Shown here: positions 11,013-21,987 of the stretch, one piece after another | Layout: every line of letters begins with the position of its first letter | Numbering within the stretch: position 1 is the stretch's first letter | NCBI RefSeq assembly: GCF_019703515.2 | Contig: NC_059346.1 | Span: 14,911,001 to 14,975,000 of the forward strand | DNA length: 64,000 bases | Direction: 5' to 3' | Source of the DNA: Myxocyprinus asiaticus | Lineage: Eukaryota > Chordata > Actinopteri > Cypriniformes > Catostomidae | Notes under the pieces: generated by a model | What the model was told of the DNA's origin: nothing | What the model saw: the letters and a program-made list of their open reading frames with translations, nothing else | Database searches by the model: none | Translations under genes and position numbers: made by a program

Positions 11013-14000
11013 TATATTGCCAAAAGTATTCGCTCATCTGCCTTTAGACGCATATGAACTTAAGTGACATCCCATTCTTAATCCATAGGGTTTAATATGA
11101 TGTCGGTCCACCCTTTGCAGCTATAACAGCTTCAACTCTTCTGGGAAGGCTTTCCACAAGGTTTAGGAGTGTGTTTATGGGAATTTTTGACCATTCTTCC
11201 AGAAGCGCATTTGTGAGGTCAGACACTGATGTTGGACGAGAAGGCCTGGCTCGCAGTCTTCGCTCTAATTCATCCCAAAGGTGCTTTATCGGGTTGAGGT
11301 CAGGACTCTGTGCAGGCCAGTCAAGTTCTTCCACACCAAACTCACTCATCCATGTCTTTATGGACCTTGCTTTGTGCACTGGGGCGCAGTCATGTTGGAA
11401 CAGGAAGGGGCCATCCCCAAACTGTTCCCACAAAGTTGGGAGCATGGAATTGTCCAAAATCTCTTGGTATGCTGAAACATTCAGAGTTCCTTTCACTGGA
11501 ACTAAGGGGCCAAGCCCAGCTCCTGAAAAACAACCCCACACCATAATCCCCCCTCCACCAAACTTCACAGTTGGCACAATGCAGTCAGACAAGTACCGTT
11601 CTCCTGGCAACCGCCAAACCCAGACTCGTCCAACAGATTGCCAGGTGAAGAAGCGTGATTCGTCACTCCAGAGAACGCGTCTCCACTGCTCTAGAGTCCA
11701 GTGATGGCGTGCTTTACACCACTGCATCCGACGCTTTGCATTGCACTTGGTGATGTATGGCTTGGATGCAGCTGCTCGGCCATGGAAACCCATTCCATGA
11801 AGCTCTCTACGCACTGTTCTTGAGCTAATCTGAAGGCCACATGAACTTTGGAGGTCTGTAGCGATTGACTCTGCAGAAAGTTGGCGACCTCTGCGCACTA
11901 TGTACCTCAGCATCCGCTGACCCTGCTCTGTCATTTTACATGGCCTACCACTTCGTGGCTGAGTTGCTGTCATTCCCAATCGCTTCCACTTTGTTATAAT
12001 ACCACTGACAGTTGACTGTGGAATATTTAGTAGCGAGGAAATTTCACGACTGGACTTGTTGCACAGGGGCATCCTATCACAGTACCACGCTGGAATTCAC
12101 TGAGCTCCCGAGAGCGGCCCATTCTTTCACAAATGTTTGTAGAAGCAGTCTGCATGCCTAGGTGCTTCATTTTATACACCTGTGGCCATGGAAGTGATTG
12201 GAACACCTGAATTCAATTATTTGGATGGGTGAGCGAATACTTTTGGCAATATAGTGTATATATATCAGCCAGCAGAACATAAACAAAAATTACTGAGTGC
12301 ATCTGTAAGCATACACCGATCAGCCACAACATTAAAATCACCTGCCTAATATTGTGTAGGTCCCCCTCGTGCCGCAAAAACAGCGCCAACCTCTCAGAAT
12401 AGCATTCTGAGATGCTATTCTGCTCACCACAATTGAGAGCGGTTATCTGAGTTACCGTAGACTTTGTCAGTTCGAACCAGTCTAGCCATTCTCTGTTGAC
12501 CTCTCTCATCAACAAGACATTTCCGTCCACAGAACTGCTGCTCACTAGATGTTTTTTTGTTTTTGGCACCATTCTGAGTAAATTTTAGAGAATGTTGTGT
12601 GTGAAAATCCCAGGAGATCAGCAGTTACAGAAATACTCAAACCAGCCTGTCTGGCACCAACAATCATCCATCGATTATCTAATCAGCCAAATGTGTGGCA
12701 GCAGTGCAGTGCATAAAATCATGCAGGAGCTTCAGTTAATGTTCACATCAACCATCAGAATGGGGAAAAATGTGATCTCAGTAATTTGGAGCGTGGCATG
12801 ATTGTTGGTACCAGATGGGCTGGTTTGAGTATTTCTGTAACTGCTGATCTCATGGGATTTTCACACACAACAGTTCAGTGGACGGAAATGACTTGTTGAT
12901 GAGAAAGTCTACGGTAACTCAGATAACCGCTCTGTACAATTGTGGTGAGAAGAATAGCATCTCAGAATGCTATTCTGAGATGCGAGTTGGCGCTGTTTTG
13001 GTGGCACGAGAGGGACCAACACAATATTAGGCAGGTGGTTTTAATGTTGTGGCTGATCGGTGTATAAGAAGCAAAATTAAAAACATTTTCAAAAATGTTC
13101 TCTATATTCCTTGCATTAATATACATGTACCTGTAGTCATAAGTGAGGTTAAACTTTGAGCTCAGTCCTGGTGAATGTAGAAAGACAGAGGGAAAGGTTC
13201 CATTAGACTGCGTCTTGTTGTTGTTACAGTGTTCTGGATCTGCAAATGAAGATGTAATGAGACACTCAAAGATAACAAAGCAACAGTCACAATGATATTT
13301 TAAGGTTTATAGATCTGTGAGTAAATCCATCTTCATAGATCTAGATAACAGCACCACTTTGTGATGCTGATACAAAATGTACAACGATGCAAAAGAGTTC
13401 ACAGCTTCTCTTACCAACACCATTGGCAACGGGTTTGTCTTTTTGTTCCCTGACAGCTTTCGCAGACACAGTCTTATTTGTTCTACAGGTCCTCTGCAGG
13501 TTCTGGCCAGCAGTACAGTGTTTGTATCGATCCATAGACAAATACTCTGTAAATTGAACATGCTCTTGTCTCTTTATAGGAGTGCCCTCTTTAGACCACG
13601 TCAGCCTCTGCAAATGTATGCAGAGGCACTGAGGCAACTAAATGCAAAAAGAAACACACAAAAACAAACAGGAGGTTATTTAAGAGTGCCGACTCTGCTA
13701 CACGGTAGCAGTCAAAGTTTGGGAAAGGTTGTTGGTCTCAAAGAGAATTACAGTTACATCTACCTTTCCAAGTTTCAGCTGCTTAACAAATGTTGTCCTC
13801 TGACTCTCAAGGTCTTGTTCGTTCACAAGCTCTCCAGCCTGTTGCTTTTAAGGGACAGAAAGATGAAAAGTTTAAGAATTTTAACAAAGTAATGTCAGTT
13901 TTACTGGAACTGATGCGGTAAAGCAGTAATACTCAATTAACGTCACTGATTATATATATATATTTTTTAAACATTCAGTTATTATTCATTGCCTTCCAAA

Positions 14001-17000
14001 CCATACGCAGTATCATACCTTGGTACAGTTTCCACATTCCACCTCTTTGATGGTTTCAGAGGAGATGAAATGCTGAAGACACTGGTCTAGAGTAACAGGT
14101 CGGCCCTAAAGGAACAATAGAATGCCAGTGTTGCCAACTAAAAAAAACATTCATAAATTCTCTAAATGTGCTTGTCAAAGGTTCATATTTGTTTTTATCA
14201 CAAATTATTTGAGGTTTGCAACGGTGTATCGTTAGAACAAATTTACTCACCCACTGAACTGAAGGAATAGAAAGAGACAGGCTGTCAAAAGAATCATAGT
14301 GCACCGGATTCTGAAATCAAGAATGGCATATAATGAGGAGAAGGCTATCAGAACTTTCCCAACAAATGTATTGTTTCAAAAAGAGGTCAGAGATTCTATT
14401 CAACTAATAAATGAAATGTTTATTTAAATTATAGATGATTCTTTAACCATTTAAGCTGTGAGGGTGTTTTTTCTTTCCTTCTCCCCTTTTCTCCCCAATT
14501 TGGAATGCCCAATTCCCAATGCGCTCCTCGTGGTGGTGTAGTGACTCGCCTCAATCCGGGTGGTGGAGGACGAATCTCAGTTGCCTCCGTGCATCTAATC
14601 ACATGGCTTGTTGAGCGCGTTACAATGGAGACAGCGCGTGTGGAGGCTTCATGCTATTCTCCGCGGCATCCACGCACAACTCACCGCGCGCCCCACCGAG
14701 AGCGAGAACCACATTATAGTGACCACGAGGAGGTTAACTCAACGTGACTCCACCCACCCTAGCAACCGGGCCAATTGGTTGCTTAGGAAGCCTGACTGGA
14801 GTCACTCAGCATGACTCTGAGGGTTTTTAAAGTTTTCCTGTTTCAGTGGCATACCCAAAATTAAAGGCTTATAACTTGACAAAAAAACAACAACAACATA
14901 AAAAAACAAAAAAAACAAGGAGGATCAAGTCTTTGGTGTCATTTTAAAGCAAACCTTTCAGTTTTTTAATGATATAGATTATGATACATTCTGAGACTCT
15001 CAGCCTAATAAACTGCTGAAAAATTACAAAAAAACTTAAGCCAAAAATTTACTTTTTTTCTTATTTTTCTGATTTGACATTATATATCTCTGGGTGTAAA
15101 TAAGGTGGCTCTGAAGAAAATGCTTTTGTTTTGTTCTAAATCATGTAAACTGTAACAGAGAATAAGTTTGTGTAGATACGACAAAGCAATTAAAGTTATA
15201 GCATTACAAAAATAATTTATCCTAGTGTACAAAAGCCTCTCCACACAAATAAAAAACATAATAATTGAACATAAGAACTAATTACACATGCAAACACAAC
15301 AATGACTAAAGGTTTGCATAGCATGCAAACATAATTTTAGTAATGAGGTTTCACAGAATGAGTGCCATTTGACTCATTGAGTCTGCATCATTGAGTCTGT
15401 GTCATTTACTTGGCACCATCTCCTGTTGCCATATGTAACATTGTGCTTCATGTGGGTTATCTAATGACCTTTGCATCCAACTACCTTATGTGTGGGCTTG
15501 TTTGAAAGATAACTGCCTCCTCTAAGTAATGCTATGTGATATTTTGTTCTGTTTATTTTTCGTAAAGTTATAAGCGATAACGCGGCATATAAGCAACACC
15601 AACATAGATGTCAAAGACATAGCTATATTTTTGTCTGTGAGTAAAACAAGGCTGGTTGTTTTCTGCTCTTTGAGAACTTTCCAACAACATATGACACATG
15701 GCTATTTGATGAGTTTGATGTTTTTACTGATTACAATAATATGGGCATTGCATCATTTTTCATAAATTATCAAAACGGAACACTTCTGATTTGTCTGCAA
15801 ATTTCAAGGCACTTGTTCAGTTTTGGTCATAATGCCTAAATGCATTGTTAAGTAAAGCTTCTGAGCTTTCAAACTATACCTATTTTGTGTTGGTCAAGAC
15901 TGTAGTTATCAATATTTTGAAAAAAAAAAAAAAAATGTATCCCATCCGAGCATGGTTTAAAATCTTTGTTTTAGCCTGAATTAGATCACCTGCTTTTCAC
16001 AGCGCTTGCAAGCCATATAACTTGTTAACCGCCCATGGAAAGGGTGCCGAGTCCTCCATAAACTCGGAATAGGATGTGACGGACCTGGAGATGAAAGAGT
16101 AAAATTAACTAAATTCAGCGAATAAGCATACAATCTTAATGTCTTTTTTAAAGAAGAAGAAAATAATCCTTATTTACCTCCACTTCTGCAGCTTATGTTT
16201 TTTTCCTTGTACTCCACAGACATCTGCAAGCATTAACAGGAGGGATATACAGGTGCATCTCAATAAATTAGAATGTCATGGAAAAGTTCATTTATTTCAG
16301 TAATTCAACTCAAATTGTGAAACTCGTGTATTAAAGAAATTCAGTGCACACAGACTGAAGTAGTTTAAGTCTTTGGTTCTTTTAATTGTGATGATTTTGG
16401 CTCACATTTAACAAAAACCCACCAATTCACTATCTCAAAAAATTAGAATATGGTGACATGCCAATCAGCTAATCAACTCAAAACACCTGCAAAGGTTTCC
16501 TGAGCCTTCAAAATGGTCTCTCAGTTTGGTTCACTAGGCTACACAATCATGGGGAAGACTGCTGATCTGACAGTTGTCCAGAAGACAATCATTGACACCC
16601 TTCACAAGGAGGGTAAGCCACAAACATTCATTGCCAAAGAAGCTGGCTGTTCACAGAGTGCTGTATCCAAGCATGTTAACAGAAAGTTGAGTGGAAGCAA
16701 AAAGTGTGGAAGAAAAAGATGCACAACCAACCAAGAGAACCACAGCCTTATGAGGATTGTCAAGCAAAATCGATTCAAGAATTTGGGTGAACTTCACAAG
16801 GAATGGACTGAGGCTGGGGTCAAGGCATCAAGAGCCACCACACACAGACGTGTCAAGGAATTTGGCTACAGTTGACGTATTCCTCTTGTTAAGCCACTCC
16901 TGAACCACAGACAACGTCAGAGGCATCTTACCTGGGCTAAGGAGAAGAAGAACTGGACTGTTGCCCAGTGGTCCAAAGTCCTCTTTTCAGATGAGAGCAA

Positions 17001-20000
17001 GTTTTGTATTTCATTTGGAAACCAAGGTCCTAGAGTCTGGAGGAAGGGTGGAGAAGCTCATAGCCCAAGTTGCTTGAAGTCCAGTGTTAAGTTTCCACAG
17101 TCTGTGATGATTTGGGGTGCAATGTCATCTGCTGGTGTTGGTCCATTGTGTTTTTTGAAAACCAAAGTCACTGCACCCGTTTACCAAGAAATTTTGGAGC
17201 ACTTCATGCTTTCTTCTGCTGACCAGCTTTTTAAAGATGCTGATTTCATTTTCCAGCAGGATTTGGCACCTGCCCACACTGCCAAAAGCACCAAAAGTTG
17301 GTTAAATGACCATGGTGTTGGTGTGCTTGACTGGCCAGCAAACTCACCAGACCTGAACCCCATAGAGAATCTATGGGGTATTGTCAAGAGGAAAATGAGA
17401 AACAAGAGACCAAAAAATGCAGATGAGCTGAAGGCCACTGTCAAAGAATCCTGGGCTTCCATACCACCTCAGCAGTGCCACAAACTGATCACCTCCATGC
17501 CACGCCGAATTGAGGCAGTAATTAAAGCAAAAGGAGCCCCTACCAAGTATTGAGTACATATACAGTAAATGAACATACTTTCCAGAAGGCCAACAATTCA
17601 CTAAAAATGTTTTTTTTTTATTGGTCTTATGATGTATTCTAATTTTTTGAGATAGTGAATTGGTGGGTTTTTGTTAAATGTGAGCCAAAATCATCACAAT
17701 TAAAAGAACCAAAGACTTAAACTACTTCAGTCTGTGTGCACTGAATTTATTTTATACACGAGTTTCACAATTTGAGTTGAATTACTGAAATAAATGAACT
17801 TTTTCACAACATTCTAATTTATTGAGATGCACCTGTAAGTATGTCTATGTAAACTACATGAACTCTAAAGAGTTTTCATACTCTTTTTGTGTGCCCTAAT
17901 ATTGCATTAAAGGTGACAACTCTTGTTTACCTCCAGTGTTTGCATGTCAAATAAGTGAGTGACTCTGGGTTTGCGTTCCCTTTCTTCCTCCAGTGAGGAT
18001 GTGAGAACATGGAAGAGCTCATGAGCATCCTGAGGATAAAAGCCATAAAAGATAGCACGATAAAAATTGGTATGTTTCTAAATCAAGATCCACAATTAGA
18101 GCTAAGGATGTAAAAACATTACAGATGATTTGAAATCTTAAAAAAAAAAAAAAAAATCCATAGAAATACCCTACCTGTTCCTCAAAGGAGCGGATGTGCC
18201 ATCTGTAAAGTCTGAGAGCTTCTAACAGACATCCTGCATCTAAAACCTCATCTTCTCCATGACCATGACTCGATAGGGCTGTCGAATAAAGGTAAGATGG
18301 ACAAACCTGTTAGTGTTCATTCACATTGTATGTGACTGTGTTTGTTATTATTGGAAGGGAGATAACCTTTAAGTAAGTGCATCAAAGATCTGGACAGTTG
18401 AGTGTCTCTCTCTGCTCTCTCTGGATGGATGCTGCTTTCACTTGTTAAGTCTTCAAGCCATCTGATGAAGGAAGGGCATGCTGCCAGGCCCTGGAGTAGT
18501 GAGTTCATAAAACATGTGTTCCCCAGATTAAGTAGACCAGGAACCATACCTGTGAGAGAAAGGATAGGTTAAAAAGAAACTCCTTGCAAAGATTGTATGG
18601 TGTTTAGTGCTACAGAAATAATCAGCAAAATTAAACTATTCACCCTTTCTCTTTTTTCTCTCTGAAATTGGCCCCCATAAAACATAAACTCCAGCCGCCA
18701 TAGCAGCAGCTATTCCACCAATAACACCCCAGTTTTTAATCATCTTGTTCCTGAAACAGAAAGAAAAGTTTGGGTTGATCATGTAACTGTTCTTTGTTTT
18801 AAACCTGCAAATTTTTGTTTATATAAAGGAATATTTTGAGTTCAATACAAGTGAAGCTCAATCGACAGCAGTTGTGGCATATATTGATTACCACAAAAAC
18901 GTATTCCGACTTGTCCCTCCTTTTCTTTAAAAAACAAACAAAACAAAAACAAGAGGTTACAGTGAGGCACTTACAATGGACGTGAATGGGGCCAATCCAT
19001 AAACATTGAAATACTCACTGTTTCAAAAGTATAGCCACAAGACCTAAACAATATGTTTTGACATGATTTTAGTGTGATAAAAACCTTTTTTTGGGTAAAG
19101 TTATATCCAATATACAACTTAGCTGACATGATGATGTAATGCCATAAACTTTAAAATCAACATAATTTTTTTTTTTTTTTTTATTTTTTATAAAAGTAGG
19201 GACACAGGGGGCCTGGGTAGTTCAGCGAGTATTGATGCTGACTACCACCCCTGGAGTCGCGAGTTCGAATCCAGGGTGTGCTGAGTGACTCCAGCCAGGT
19301 CTCCTAAGCAACCAAATTGGCCCGGTTGCTAGGGAGGGTAGAGTCACATGGGATAACCTCTTCGTGGTCGCGATCAGGGGTTCTCGCTCTCAATGGGGCG
19401 CATGGAAAGTTGTGCGTGGATCGCGGAGAGTAGCATGAGCCTCCACATGCTGTGAGTCTTTGCGGTGTCATGCACAGCGAGCCATGTGATAAGATGCGTG
19501 GATAGACAGTCTCAGAAGCGGAGGCAACTGAGACTTGTCCTCTGCCACCCGGATTGAGGTGAGTAACCACGCCACCACGGGGACCTGCTAAGTAGTGGGA
19601 ATTGGGCATTCCAGATTGGGAGAAAATGGGATACAATTAAAAAAATAAAAAAAAATGAAAGGAGAGACAAGTCGAAATTAATTTTTGTGATAATCAATAT
19701 TATGCCACAAATGCTGTCTATTCAGCTGAACTTGTATTGAACCTGGAATATTCCTTTAATGGATTGCACAGATGAGTGAAGAGAAATGTAATGATGACAA
19801 AGTTTAATAGCATTTAAAAAAAACATCACAGCACATGTATAATGGTCACAAGCATGCAGTGTCTTAGGTCATAGGGACACCTGTGGCAGACAGCAGACCT
19901 TGACAGCTGTTTTTACATTTAGCCTTGCTCTCTGACAAACCCACAAGCCATTATTACACTTAAAACGGACTTTTGTCTACAAGTACAAAACACAAAACCA

Positions 20001-20549
20001 CAACTTCAGGACAGATTCTCATCAAATTCATGCTGTATGTTGGATTGAACCTTCCTGAATCGTTAGATACATATTAGTGAGGGCTAAATAAGATATTTTG
20101 TTAAGACAGATATGAACACCACCCTTTTTATTTAGTTCAAAAAGCCGTTGAAAAATCAAAGTATGTTGTTGCTGTACTATTTTTTTTTTTTTTTTTAATA
20201 CCCTACTGTTAACGGCTATCATGCTTTGAAAAGAAAAAAACAGCTAAACGCCGACTAAAGACCAAAATTCAATATAGTATCGCTAGTTCATTCATCTATG
20301 ATGCTCAACGAATTACGACCCACAGACTGACCCAATACTGGTCTATCATCAAAGCGAATGTGTCCTGGCCTTCAGTGCAACAGCTTGCACCATGTTTACA
20401 GTCCTTTCCTACATCCAGCTGAGCTACACAGACGCAATATACCGCTGTCATGATACAAGTGTCAACAGAAAGTCGAACCTTGCAGCGGATCCAGTGCGTA
20501 GAAACTCTCGGACAAGCTTGTCTATAGTTCCCTGTTTGCACCAAGGCAT
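9778..20549 (-). CDS. usp30: Ubiquitin-specific protease 30 (mitochondrial deubiquitinase), complete, 13 exons
   Basis: Minus-strand exons: 20479-20549, 18644-18750, 18367-18549, 18175-18278, 17931-18029, 16178-16223, 15990-16084, 14251-14310, 14019-14105, 13764-13838, 13415-13637, 13131-13239 and 9778-10024. All have GT-AG borders in phase, giving about 501 aa (human 517). The start [13 protein letters not shown] is the in-frame ATG of exon 1. A membrane anchor lies at about residues 30-50 ([20 protein letters not shown]), which in USP30 targets the mitochondrial outer membrane. The Cys box [13 protein letters not shown] gives Cys72, the His box HSGHFITY gives His442, and WVSDD gives Ser467: the Cys-His-Ser triad typical of USP30. 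The CxxC pairs CKRCEK and CGNCTK are present. USP30 removes ubiquitin and opposes PINK1/parkin mitophagy. Introns carry two Tc1-like elements, MITEs and SINEs, but no exon is damaged. Confidence 0.95.
10138..10737. mobile_element. TTAA-flanked MITE, copy 1 (usp30 last intron)
   Basis: The terminal inverted repeats AGGAATATTCTGGGTTCAAT and, at the right, the inverse of AGGAATATTCCGGGTTCAAT are flanked by TTAA (10134-10137 and 10738-10741). TTAA duplication suits Kolobok- or piggyBac-type DNA transposons. There is no transposase. A partial third copy of the inner part continues at about 10740-10947. Confidence 0.7.
10948..11009. repeat. (TA)n microsatellite
   Basis: A TA tract of about 30 units, continuing for a few units after 12257. 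The Tc1-like element at 11010-12256 was inserted inside this tract. Confidence 0.95.
11010..12256 (-). mobile_element. Tc1-like transposon A, nearly full length but dead
   Basis: The ends are CACTATATTGCCAAAAGTAT and its inverse, with an identical inverted repeat of about 27 bp and TA at both borders (11008-11009 and 12257-12258). It is 1.25 kb long with a single transposase gene on the minus strand. It lies in the last intron of usp30, on the same strand as usp30. Confidence 0.9.
11092..12122 (-). pseudogene. Tc1-like transposase, frameshifted and missing its catalytic Glu
   Basis: The natural start is the ATG at 12120-12122 ([18 protein letters not shown]). The frame is then lost by what looks like a one-base deletion near 12070, and continues in another frame as 326 codons (11092-12072) down to KGGPTSY. 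The helix-turn-helix region ([17 protein letters not shown]) and the catalytic blocks WSDESRF and [11 protein letters not shown] are intact. The third catalytic position, 34 residues after the second Asp, reads [10 protein letters not shown], where Tc1-family enzymes have NPIE. The codon is AAG, one transition from GAG. The element could therefore not move itself. The plus-strand open frames here are antisense shadows. Confidence 0.9.
12314..13062. mobile_element. Palindromic foldback MITE derived from a mariner-type transposon
   Basis: Ends CACCGATCAGCCACAACATT and the exact inverse are bordered by TA (12312-12313 and 13063-13064). Both arms, about 300 bp each, contain the same transposase 5' region in opposite directions: the HTH segment that also occurs at 2605-2796. 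Each arm also has a small palindrome around AGCATTCTGAGATGCTATTC. The DNA could fold into a long hairpin. It cannot encode a transposase and must have been moved in trans. Confidence 0.8.
14480..14830 (-). mobile_element. tRNA-derived SINE, 5'-truncated, minus orientation
   Basis: It shares the body seen in the other SINE copies: TTTGGAATGCCCAATTCCCA, the CCGGGTGGTGGAGGACGAAT block and GCAACCGGGCCAATTGGTTG. The copy stops before the tRNA promoter boxes. It lies in usp30 intron 7. Confidence 0.75.
14831..15989. other. usp30 intron 7, no gene seen
   Basis: AT-rich unique-looking intron sequence with A-runs near 14880-14920 and 15920-15935. I recognise no exon or repeat boundary. Confidence 0.5.
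16250..17835 (+). mobile_element. Tc1-like transposon B with 200-bp inverted repeats
   Basis: The left repeat 16250-16450 begins CAGGTGCATCTCAATAAATT. The right repeat, 17635-17835, is its inverse with only scattered differences. TA borders both ends (16248-16249 and 17836-17837). Its length of 1586 bp is normal for a complete Tc1-like element with long inverted repeats. It sits in usp30 intron 5, opposite in direction to usp30. Confidence 0.92.
16513..17553 (+). pseudogene. Tc1-like transposase, one in-frame stop from intact
   Basis: The frame runs from 16513 (or the Met at 16549, [12 protein letters not shown]) to 17553, about 346 codons, and is open except for a TGA at 16873-16875. The paired-type HTH is present ([19 protein letters not shown]). 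All three catalytic acids are kept: [21 protein letters not shown] and [12 protein letters not shown], with DD34E spacing. The protein ends KAKGAPTKY. With intact inverted repeats as well, this is the least decayed transposon in the window. A single TGA, probably a point mutation, is the only visible lesion. Confidence 0.9.
18822..19759. mobile_element. TTAA-type MITE, copy 2, interrupted by a SINE (usp30 intron 1)
   Basis: This is the same family as 10138-10737. The left end is AAAGGAATATTTTGAGTTCA, and the right end is the inverse AACCTGGAATATTCCTTTAA with TTAA at 19756-19759 (left border TATA, mutated). The inner words CCACAAAAACGTATTCCGAC and CACTTACAATGGA are shared. A SINE at 19203-19640 splits it. 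Confidence 0.7.
19203..19640 (+). mobile_element. tRNA-derived SINE, near full length
   Basis: The head GGCCTGGGTAGTTCAGCGAG carries a Pol III A-box-like element, and GCGAGTTCGAATCCAGG carries a B box. A tRNA-unrelated body follows (CCAAATTGGCCCGGTTGCTA, CCACCCGGATTGAGG) and an A-rich tail ending near 19640. It is the best preserved of the SINE copies in the window; others are at 14480, 43443 and 62755, plus a head fragment at 31466. Confidence 0.88.
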
Positions 20550-20599
20550 ATTTCACAGTGCCTGGATGTGCGGAACTAAACATTGCGTATTGTTGTCCA

Positions 20600-20660
20600 A
20601 CGGACTTTGCTAGGAGGCGGACGTTTGAAATGACGTAGGCGGAAATGATGAAAGGCAGAA
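20600..20660 (-). promoter_or_regulatory. usp30: Probable usp30 promoter motifs
   Basis: Between the usp30 start codon and the repeat at 20699 lies a GC-richer stretch. It has a CRE/ATF-like TGACGTAG (20631-20638) and an adjacent ETS-like CGGAAATG. There is no TATA box. Assignment rests on position and motifs only. Confidence 0.35.
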
Positions 20661-20698
20661 AGCTTTATCAGAGCCCTTCTACCAATTTTAAAATCTTT

Positions 20699-21066
20699 GC
20701 ATAAAATAGCATAACGCGGCGGTGGGCGGTACTCTGGCGAGAAGACAAGATGCCGTTTTTGTTGTTGTTGAATGGATGTCTATGAAGGAGATGCTTCAGT
20801 GTGCTGAATAAACTGCTTTTAAGGAAACAGCTCATCACCTAATAAATTGAGCGCTTGTCCGCTAATCTTCAACATATTTTACACTAAACAATCACTTGGG
20901 AATTTACTATGTGTAGAGTTAATTACGATACAGTTGCTGTTTTATAAAAGAATACACGGAGAATTTTGCGACAGGTAGGTTTTAGTTTACGGCTCACCCC
21001 ATTCATTTGTATGGTATCCGCTAATGGTGACTTACCGGCGTAACATGCTAGTTGACCGTTACGCTC
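20699..21066. repeat. Promoter-proximal repeat, copy 2 (upstream of usp30)
   Basis: Homologous along its length to 5239-5575: GCATAAAATAGCATAACGCG, CTGGCGAGAAGAC, CAGCTCATCACYTAAT, TGTCCGCTAATCTYCAACAT, TTTTGCGACAGGT and GTTGACCGTT. It starts about 150 bp upstream of the usp30 start codon in the same orientation relative to the gene as at pxmp2. A roughly 40-bp insertion near 20770-20820 distinguishes the copies. Confidence 0.7.
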
Positions 21067-21244
21067 GCTAATTTGTAAATAAATAAAATGGTCTTTGGCT
21101 TTATTTTACAAGCCGCGATATGTACAACGAAAATACCATTACATTTATAGTTGATAAGTGTTAGCAGGACTTTTGATTATGCCCTCTAACAAAACATAGC
21201 TGTTATATCATTAGTATTGGTACTGTTTATAAGGATTATTAGTA

Positions 21245-21740
21245 CACTAGGTGTCAAAAATACGTTTTATCTGTTCATGTGGTGGATGGCCTGAGGGGAA
21301 AAAACTGTTCCTGTTCCTGGCTTTTCTGGTGCTCAGTGCTCTGTAGCGCTGGCCAGAGGGCAACAGTTCGAAGAGGAAGTGTGCTGGGTGAATGGAGCCA
21401 AGAGTGATTTTACCAGCCCTTTTCGTCACTCTGGATGTGTACAGTTCTAGCAGGGTGGGTAGAGGAGCACCAATAATCCTCTCAGCTGTCCGAACTATCC
21501 TTTGAAGTCTTCTGACTTGGTAGCTGAAGCAAACCAGACAGTTATAGAAGTGCAGAGGACAGACTCAGTGACTGCTGAGTAGAACTGTATTAGACTGCCA
21601 GCTGTTCAACCTCCCTTCTGTATGCAGACTTATCGTCATACTGGATGAGGCCGATGACTGTAGTTTTATCTTCTAACTTCAGGAGCTTGACAGAGGGGTC
21701 TTTGGTGGTACAGTAATTTATGTACAGGGAGAAGAGTAGT
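21245..21740 (-). mobile_element. Non-LTR retrotransposon fragment (Rex1/L2/CR1-like), C-terminal end
   Basis: On the minus strand the frame at 21247-21429 encodes FLFELLPSGQRYRALSTRKA followed by NSFFPSGHPP, the typical C-terminal motif of Rex1/L2/jockey-type reverse transcriptase ORFs. Upstream frames are broken. No endonuclease or RT core is present. Clade assignment is tentative. Confidence 0.6.
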
Positions 21741-21987
21741 GGTTTGATGTCAGACTAACATCATGATGTAGCAAAAAAGCCTATGCTGAACAGTGAAATC
21801 CACTCAAAGACTATTATTGCATCTAGGAAGTATAAAGGCAGGCCAAACGGTTAAACTATAAATAAAATATTTTAAAAAATAAAATTGTTTTCTTTCTATC
21901 CTTGGCTAAATGGAATTCAACAGATTTTTAAATTAGGTTGGCACCAGTATTTTATTTAAAAGTTAAATTAAGACATAAAAAATGTAC

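Noticed and set aside
11171..11704. 177-codon plus-strand open frame
   Set aside because: It is antisense to the Tc1-like transposase on the minus strand; the sense frame has the family motifs.
19203..19270. A tRNA gene (A and B boxes present)
   Set aside because: The acceptor stem and anticodon arm do not form a full tRNA, and the sequence continues into a SINE body with an A-rich tail that recurs several times in the window.
20305..20583. 92-codon minus-strand frame at the usp30 start
   Set aside because: It overlaps usp30 exon 1 in another frame; the exon 1 frame starting [13 protein letters not shown] joins in phase to exon 2 and matches the family.
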